The notes beneath the pieces were generated by a model that had not been told where the DNA came from, did not search any database, and saw only the letters and a list, made by a program, of their open reading frames with translations. Positions 58,799-64,000 of a DNA stretch of 64,000 nucleotides are shown in pieces; within the stretch, counting starts at the first letter, position 1, and each line of letters opens with the position of its first letter. The stretch comes from Psychrobacter sp. APC 3281 (GTDB lineage: Bacteria > Pseudomonadota > Gammaproteobacteria > Pseudomonadales > Moraxellaceae): the NCBI RefSeq assembly GCF_030407815.1, contig NZ_JASDCS010000006.1:1-64000 (forward strand), in the 5' to 3' direction. The position numbers and the translations under genes are program-made.

Positions 58799-59482
58799 AT
58801 GACTGACAGCACGCATTTGCATACGCAGGAAGAACCGCCAAGTTCGCAAAATACCAAAAGTATTTTTAACTTGCCTAACAACCTTACGATTGCGCGTATC
58901 TTAATGATTCCGCTATTTGTCGCGATTGCTTATTGGCCGCCAGCCATGGGTATTGGTATGCCTGCGATTTCAGACAATGTCATTGCGCGCGTTGGGATGA
59001 GCGAGTTTAGCGATAGTTTGTTGCGCCATTTATTATTGACCGGCGTCTTTATTATTGCCGCAATTACCGATTGGCTCGATGGGTATTTTGCTCGTAAACT
59101 TAATGTCATGTCAGCCTTTGGTCGCTTTTTAGACCCTGTTGCTGATAAATTAATGGTAGCTGTAGCGCTCATCGTCCTTGTACAGTGGCATCCCAATATC
59201 ATTATGGCGATAGCGGCTATCGTCATTATCTCGCGCGAAATCGCAGTATCAGCATTACGCGAATGGATGGCAGAGTTGGGCAAAAGCACTAGCGTTGCGG
59301 TATCTTATGTTGGCAAACTAAAGACCACGTTTCAGATGGTAGCGATTACCGTACTACTGCTTAACTGGCAGTCGCTTGAAACCATCGGTTACGTATTAAT
59401 GGTCGCCGCTGTGATACTTACTTTATGGTCGATGATGATTTATCTAAAAGCAGCTTGGCCTTATTTAAAGCAAAGCGGATAA
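58799..59482 (+). CDS. pgsA: CDP-diacylglycerol-glycerol-3-phosphate 3-phosphatidyltransferase
   Basis: PgsA makes phosphatidylglycerol phosphate, the committed step to phosphatidylglycerol and cardiolipin, at the inner membrane. The 227-residue protein has the CDP-alcohol phosphotransferase motif D91-x2-D94-G95-x2-A98-R99-x8-G108-x3-D112-x3-D116. About five membrane helices are present, and the NNLTIARILMIPLF start is typical. It has about 20 extra N-terminal polar residues and a 25-residue loop between helices 1 and 2 compared with E. coli PgsA (182). Terminator follows. Confidence 0.94.
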   Translation: MTDSTHLHTQEEPPSSQNTKSIFNLPNNLTIARILMIPLFVAIAYWPPAMGIGMPAISDNVIARVGMSEFSDSLLRHLLLTGVFIIAAITDWLDGYFARKLNVMSAFGRFLDPVADKLMVAVALIVLVQWHPNIIMAIAAIVIISREIAVSALREWMAELGKSTSVAVSYVGKLKTTFQMVAITVLLLNWQSLETIGYVLMVAAVILTLWSMMIYLKAAWPYLKQSG

Positions 59483-59523
59483 CTCCATAAGACAAAAGTA
59501 ATCAGCCCAAAACTTAGACAATA

Positions 59524-59560
59524 AAAAACGCCAGTCGCATTAGCCACTGGCGTTTTTATT
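59524..59560. terminator. bidirectional terminator after pgsA
   Basis: AAAAACGCCAGT / ACTGGCGTTTTT form a 12-bp stem with a 10-nt loop and a T-rich tail. It is shared with the convergent general-stress gene. Confidence 0.9.
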
Positions 59561-59584
59561 TTTACTGCTTATAAATCAGATAAA

Positions 59585-60079
59585 TTATAGCGTCACCGAG
59601 TTGTTTTCGCCTAAGTTGGTCGCTTTCTTACCGTCCATTACTGCAGCAGTAGTCATCTTAAACATATTAACTACTGAGCTACCGCTTAGCCAGTATTCTG
59701 CACCATGTGGGACGACTTTGATTAACTGTACATTTGGATCTTCTTTACCTTGCTCATAAAACGCATTGTAAATTGGCGACCATAGCTCGTCTAACTTCTC
59801 TTGGTCTTCGACCAATTCTGCTTTACCGTTAATTGAGACGTAATCTTTTGAATCTTGACTGACATAGGCCAAGTTCACTTGTGGTTCTTTTTCGATATCT
59901 TTGATGGTTTCAGTAGTCTTATCGCCAATAAACCAAATCTCTTTTGCGCCAATACTCGTCTCACTAGTAGTCATTGGACAAGCATGTAAATGGCCTTCAT
60001 GAGTACGAGTGGTCATCATGGCAAATTTCACTTCTTTTACCAGTTCTTGTACTTTATCGATATGGTCTTGTCTACTCAT
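59585..60079 (-). CDS. pyridoxamine 5'-phosphate oxidase-like FMN protein (general stress protein 26 type)
   Basis: A 164-residue protein of the split-barrel FMN-binding fold. The N-terminal helix is followed by VKFAMMTTRTHEGHLHACPMT, then EIWFIGDKTTETIKDIEKEPQVNLAYVSQDSKDYVSINGKAEL, the usual pattern of the general stress protein 26 family. These bind FMN (some F420 or heme) and are often induced by stress; the reaction is unknown. The C terminus (about 115-160) matches the family's W.. end (GAEYWLSGSS). It is a single gene, convergent with pgsA. Confidence 0.85.
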   Translation of the reverse strand: MSRQDHIDKVQELVKEVKFAMMTTRTHEGHLHACPMTTSETSIGAKEIWFIGDKTTETIKDIEKEPQVNLAYVSQDSKDYVSINGKAELVEDQEKLDELWSPIYNAFYEQGKEDPNVQLIKVVPHGAEYWLSGSSVVNMFKMTTAAVMDGKKATNLGENNSVTL

Positions 60080-60498
60080 AATAAATTTCCTTTCTTATAG
60101 TGTTTTAATTGGGCTTATATAGCATTGTTCTAATTAGCCGAATTGAACAGTTGATTATTTATAGTAATTTTTCTTTGGGCTAGATATGTCTAACCATTAA
60201 ATATATTCAAGAATTAAACGTCATCGTCGCCTTAACAACTGAGACTAGAATACCGAGTTGTCACCCTACATTTATATAGGTTCCCAGTAATGCGATGTGA
60301 GTGTTTGTAAGGAATATGAATGTTAGGTAAAAATTGTGACAGCGTAGATTTGAGCGTTCTATTTTTTACTGGATAATTCAAAAACGACTTAAAAAGATAC
60401 TTTTTTGAATTATCGATTCGCAAATAATAAGTCGCGATAGAGTGCAACTTATCAGCAATTTATCTCGGTTTAGACCTGCTTATTACAGGTCTTCTTGT
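60080..60498. other. divergent intergenic region before purL
   Basis: About 420 AT-rich bases. It holds a perfect 13-bp inverted repeat GATAATTCAAAAA (60372-60384) / TTTTTGAATTATC (60402-60414) with a 17-nt spacer and no T-run pointing outward, and an AGACCTG / CAGGTCT hairpin (60472-60492) just before the purL -10 box. No believable open frame. Confidence 0.55.
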
Positions 60499-60504
60499 TA
60501 TAAT
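60496..60504 (+). promoter_or_regulatory. extended -10 promoter of purL
   Basis: TGTTATAAT (60496-60504) is a perfect extended -10 element, 57 nt before the purL ATG. No clear -35 box. The hairpin at 60472-60492 overlaps where one would be. Confidence 0.6.
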
Positions 60505-60561
60505 ACCCAGACCATTTACTTAGCATGGCAGAGATGCCTTGATCTTACGGATTATGCCTTT

Positions 60562-63500
60562 ATGATGACCATCGCCGGACAACCGTTTCTTACCGATTTT
60601 CAGACGCAGCAACTCATCAGTCAGTTTCAGCAAAAAACCGAGCTAAATGTCAGTCAAATAAGTACACAGCAAGTGTATGTGCTATCACGAGAGTTATCTG
60701 GTGATGAACATAAAAAAGCGCTAGATTTACTGGCGGTTGACCAGTCAGCAACGCTAAATGCGCCGCAAGACAACCAACTACAAGTCATCGTTGGGCCACG
60801 TTTTGGTACGATATCGCCATGGGCAAGTAAAGCGACAGATATCTTTAATAACTGTGAAATCGAGATTAATCGTGTTGAACGTGTCGTTGTTTATACGTTA
60901 ACAGTCGATGGTGACGCAGGCGAAAAACTACCAGTAGACGCCGAGCAGTTATTGTTTGACCGTATGACTCAGAGCTTGGTTTATGACTTGAGCGATGTCA
61001 GCAAATTGTTTGACGATCAAGCGCCAGCATCACTGAATCATATCGACGTGATCGGACAAGGTCAGGCAGCGCTAGAGTCGGCCAATACCGAGTTCGGCTT
61101 TGCGTTATCAAGTGAAGATATTAATTATTTAATGAATGCCTATGTCAATGAGCTAAAGCGTAATCCAACTGACGTTGAGCTGATGATGTTTGCACAGGCA
61201 AACTCAGAGCATTGCCGTCATAAGATATTTAATGCTCAGTGGACCGTTGACGGCGAAGTACAGCCAAAGTCACTGTTTCAAATGATCAAAAACACTTACC
61301 AGTCGAACCCACAAGGTATCTTATCAGCGTATAAAGACAACGCTGCTGTGATGGCTGGGTCTGATGGTATGCGTTTTTATCCTATCCCAACGGATGCGAT
61401 GGATGCCAACTCAATCCATCCTTATGGATTCCATCAAGAAAACATCGATATCTTGATGAAAGTTGAGACGCACAATCACCCAACCGCGATTGCTCCGTAT
61501 TCAGGTGCGGCGACTGGTTCTGGTGGTGAGATTCGTGACGAAGGCGCAACAGGTCGCGGCGGTAAGCCAAAAGCGGGTCTAGCAGGTTTTCATGTATCGC
61601 ATCTACATATCCCAGAGCTTAGCGAAAAGTGGGAGCAGTCAGGTCAATTGAGCACGCAGGATTATGGCACGCCAGATCGTATGGCAACCAGCCTTGAGAT
61701 TATGACCGAGGCGCCACTAGGCAGTGCCAATTTTTCAAACGAATTTGGTCGTCCAAATCTATGCGGTTACTTCCGTAGTTTTCAGCTAGATACCTCTGCG
61801 GCAAAAGACGGTAGCGAGATGCGCGGCTATCACAAGCCAATCATGCTGGCAGGTGGTTACGGCAATATCAAACGCAACCTGATTGAAAAAAATGCAATCA
61901 AAAAAGGCGATTTGCTAATCGTCCTTGGTGGCCCTGCGATGCAAATCGGTCTGGGCGGCGGTGCCGCATCGTCGGTCGATAGTGGTGACCTTGATGAAGG
62001 CTTAGACTTTGCCTCAGTTCAGCGCGATAACGCTGAAATGGAGCGTCGTTGCCAAGAAGTCCTTGATCGCTGCTGGGCACTAGCGGGCAATGATGTCGAT
62101 GTAAGCAATAACAGTAAAGACGGCAACCCAATCGTCTCACTACATGACGTAGGGGCAGGTGGTCTGTCTAATGCGATGCCAGAACTGGTCAATGACCATG
62201 AAATGGGCGCGCATCTGAACTTGCGTAAGATTCCATCGTTAGAAGCTGGTATGTCGCCAATGGCCATCTGGTCAAACGAAGCGCAAGAGCGTTATGTGCT
62301 AGCGATTCGCCCAGAGAGCAAAGATCAATTCGATGCGATCTGTGCCCGTGAGCGCTGCCCATATGCCATCTTGGGCGAGGCAACCGATATTCGTCAGTTA
62401 ATCGTTGATGATGAGCTATTAACTGAGCAACCAGTCGATATGCCGATGCAAGTACTGCTCGGTGGTACACCGAAAATGCAACGCAGCTTTGAGCGTACTG
62501 AGAGCACGTTGCCCGCATTAGAGCTTGATGATGTGAATCTAGCTGAATCAATCACCGATGTATTGCGTCACCCAACCGTGGCGAGCAAATCATTTTTGAT
62601 TAGCATTGGTGACCGTTCTATCACGGGTATGGTCGTACGTGATCAGTATGTGGGTCGCTATCAAGTGCCTGTATCAGATTGTGCGGTAACGGCTTCTGGC
62701 TTAGTGGCGCTGGATGGTCAGCCAATGACTGGCGAAGCAATGAGTGTCGGCGAGCGTACGCCTGTTGCGCTTATCAGTCCAAAAGCCTCGGCGCGTCTAG
62801 CGGTCGGTGAAGCGATTACTAACATCGCTGGTGCACGTATCGCTCAATTGTCTGATATCACTATGTCGGCGAACTGGATGGCTGCGTGTGGTGATGACGT
62901 AGAAGATGCTGCCTTGTTCGATGCCGTACATGCCGTTGGCGAAGAGCTATGCCCAGCACTCGGTATCGCTATCCCAGTCGGTAAAGACTCGCTATCGATG
63001 CGTGCCAACTGGACTGACAATGCTAACGACAATGGCGACAACCAAGACAAATCAGTTGTGTCGCCAATGAGTTTGGTCGTGACTGCGTTTGCCCCTGTCG
63101 TTGATGTGGCAAAAACGCTAACCCCTGAGCTAATCAATGGCGACAGCGCGTTCTACCGTATTGACTTGTCAAAAGGTAAATTGCGTCTAGGTGGTTCAAT
63201 CCTTGCGCAAACGCTTAGCCAACTAGGCAACGACTGTCCAGATTTAGCGCAGCCAAGTGATTTGGTCGACTTCTTTAACTTTATTCAAGCGGGTAATGAG
63301 CAAGGCGTCATCAGCGCCTATCACGATATCGGTGATGGCGGTCTGTTGGCAACTATCGCAGAAATGCAGTTTACCAGCCGTCAAGGTATCAAGCTGTCAT
63401 TAAATGACGATAATTTACTCGGTCAGTTGTTCAGCGAAGAGCTGGGTGCGGTCATCCAAGTATTGCCAGAAAACGTCGCCGCTCTCATGCAGTTGGCAGA

Positions 63501-64000
63501 AGAGTTTGACGTCAGCGATATGCTCAGCCTCGTCGGTCAAAGCAGTGAAGAAGACAGCCTACTGATCCAAACGCCAACGCTCATGGGTGATGACACTCTA
63601 CGCTTTAGCCGTACTGAATTACAGCAAGCATGGACGCAGGTCAGCTATCAAATTGCGCGTCGCCGCGATAACCCAGCGTGCGTACAGCAAGAGTATGACT
63701 TGATTAGCGACGCGAGCCATAAAGGCCTAATCGCTGCGCCAAACTTTGATCTCAATCAAAAAGTTGAAGAACCATACTTAGCCAGTCGCGAGAGTAAACC
63801 AAGAGTTGCTATCTTGCGTGAGCAAGGCGTCAATGGTCAGACAGAGATGGCAGCAGGCTTTACCCAAGCTGGCTTTGAAGCGGTCGATGTACACATGAGT
63901 GATCTACTCAGTGGTCGCATCAATCTACGTGACTTCGACGGTCTGGTCGCTTGTGGTGGCTTTAGTTATGGTGATGTACTGGGCGCTGGCTCTGGCTGGG
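60562..64000 (+). CDS. purL: phosphoribosylformylglycinamidine synthase (3' end outside the window)
   Basis: PurL converts FGAR, glutamine and ATP to FGAM in purine synthesis. The open frame runs from ATG 60562 past the window end: 1146 codons are present of about 1300 for the single-chain form. In order: the PurS-like N-terminal domain, the linker, two AIRS-type ATP domains (MMFAQANSEHCRHKIFNA near 210, ETHNHPTAIAPYSGAATGSGGEIRD near 310), and the start of the C-terminal glutaminase (ILREQGVNGQTEMAAGF). The nucleophile C1131 lies in ACGGFSYGDVLGAG. The start is ATGATGACC; the second ATG is also possible. Promoter 57 nt upstream. Confidence 0.96.
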   Translation, partial: MMTIAGQPFLTDFQTQQLISQFQQKTELNVSQISTQQVYVLSRELSGDEHKKALDLLAVDQSATLNAPQDNQLQVIVGPRFGTISPWASKATDIFNNCEIEINRVERVVVYTLTVDGDAGEKLPVDAEQLLFDRMTQSLVYDLSDVSKLFDDQAPASLNHIDVIGQGQAALESANTEFGFALSSEDINYLMNAYVNELKRNPTDVELMMFAQANSEHCRHKIFNAQWTVDGEVQPKSLFQMIKNTYQSNPQGILSAYKDNAAVMAGSDGMRFYPIPTDAMDANSIHPYGFHQENIDILMKVETHNHPTAIAPYSGAATGSGGEIRDEGATGRGGKPKAGLAGFHVSHLHIPELSEKWEQSGQLSTQDYGTPDRMATSLEIMTEAPLGSANFSNEFGRPNLCGYFRSFQLDTSAAKDGSEMRGYHKPIMLAGGYGNIKRNLIEKNAIKKGDLLIVLGGPAMQIGLGGGAASSVDSGDLDEGLDFASVQRDNAEMERRCQEVLDRCWALAGNDVDVSNNSKDGNPIVSLHDVGAGGLSNAMPELVNDHEMGAHLNLRKIPSLEAGMSPMAIWSNEAQERYVLAIRPESKDQFDAICARERCPYAILGEATDIRQLIVDDELLTEQPVDMPMQVLLGGTPKMQRSFERTESTLPALELDDVNLAESITDVLRHPTVASKSFLISIGDRSITGMVVRDQYVGRYQVPVSDCAVTASGLVALDGQPMTGEAMSVGERTPVALISPKASARLAVGEAITNIAGARIAQLSDITMSANWMAACGDDVEDAALFDAVHAVGEELCPALGIAIPVGKDSLSMRANWTDNANDNGDNQDKSVVSPMSLVVTAFAPVVDVAKTLTPELINGDSAFYRIDLSKGKLRLGGSILAQTLSQLGNDCPDLAQPSDLVDFFNFIQAGNEQGVISAYHDIGDGGLLATIAEMQFTSRQGIKLSLNDDNLLGQLFSEELGAVIQVLPENVAALMQLAEEFDVSDMLSLVGQSSEEDSLLIQTPTLMGDDTLRFSRTELQQAWTQVSYQIARRRDNPACVQQEYDLISDASHKGLIAAPNFDLNQKVEEPYLASRESKPRVAILREQGVNGQTEMAAGFTQAGFEAVDVHMSDLLSGRINLRDFDGLVACGGFSYGDVLGAGSGW

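Noticed and set aside
60232-60447. Minus-strand frame of 71 codons upstream of purL
   Set aside because: No ribosome site, composition of AT-rich spacer, and it spans the 13-bp inverted repeat.

Overview
The window is bacterial chromosome from a gammaproteobacterium of the Moraxellaceae, most probably Psychrobacter. The evidence is the conserved order hemA / TPR gene / lolB / ispE / tRNA-Gln / prs / rplY / pth, the short AccA, a Ctc-type L25, moderate GC with AT-rich spacers, and protein sequences that read as Psychrobacter/Acinetobacter-like. I see no rRNA, insertion sequence, prophage or CRISPR array. Genes are dense and mostly single or in short operons. Many are closed by strong rho-independent terminators, often shared between convergent genes.

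Layout. 0-7.5 kb: an old-yellow-enzyme flavoprotein divergent from a TetR regulator and a molybdopterin oxidoreductase, then dadA, ygfZ and yjdM. 7.5-18.3 kb: housekeeping genes (hemL, an Mpo1-like protein, ppx/gppA, accA, tilS, proC, yggT, thiD, tRNA-Ser, tRNA-Arg, an RDD protein). 18.4-29.5 kb: a cation/Ca2+ antiporter, panD, pth, rplY, prs, two tRNA-Gln genes (one with an abnormal T-loop), ispE, lolB, a TPR protein and divergent hemA. 29.8-39.1 kb: a class V aminotransferase, a PmpA/PmpB-type YeeE/YedE pair, an acyl-CoA ligase divergent from fadH, a serine hydrolase and a lipoate ligase. 39.1-42.0 kb: an AT-rich accessory pocket with a TIR-domain protein, a small membrane protein, a small secreted protein and a gene fragment. 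42.0-47 kb: an EamA exporter, NemA, pirin and a BaiN/YhiN flavoprotein. 47.3-54.3 kb: a complete Liv-type ABC importer with an acyl-CoA ligase gene inside the cluster. 54.7-64 kb: acs, a renalase-like FAD protein, a probable small RNA, pgsA, a general-stress FMN protein and purL, cut by the window end.

How the genes work together. Tetrapyrrole synthesis is represented by both C5-pathway enzymes that make 5-aminolevulinate (hemA, hemL). Acyl and acetate activation is prominent: three AMP-forming ligases, fadH, and a Liv-type importer next to two of the ligases. This suggests scavenging of organic or branched acids.

The points most worth follow-up are: an unannotated minus-strand small RNA candidate at about 58.29-58.39 kb whose terminator loop is an exact anti-Shine-Dalgarno sequence; the TIR plus membrane-protein gene pair; a tRNA-Gln copy with a 2-nt insertion in its T-loop; and a perfect 15-bp palindrome between the acyl-CoA ligase and fadH.
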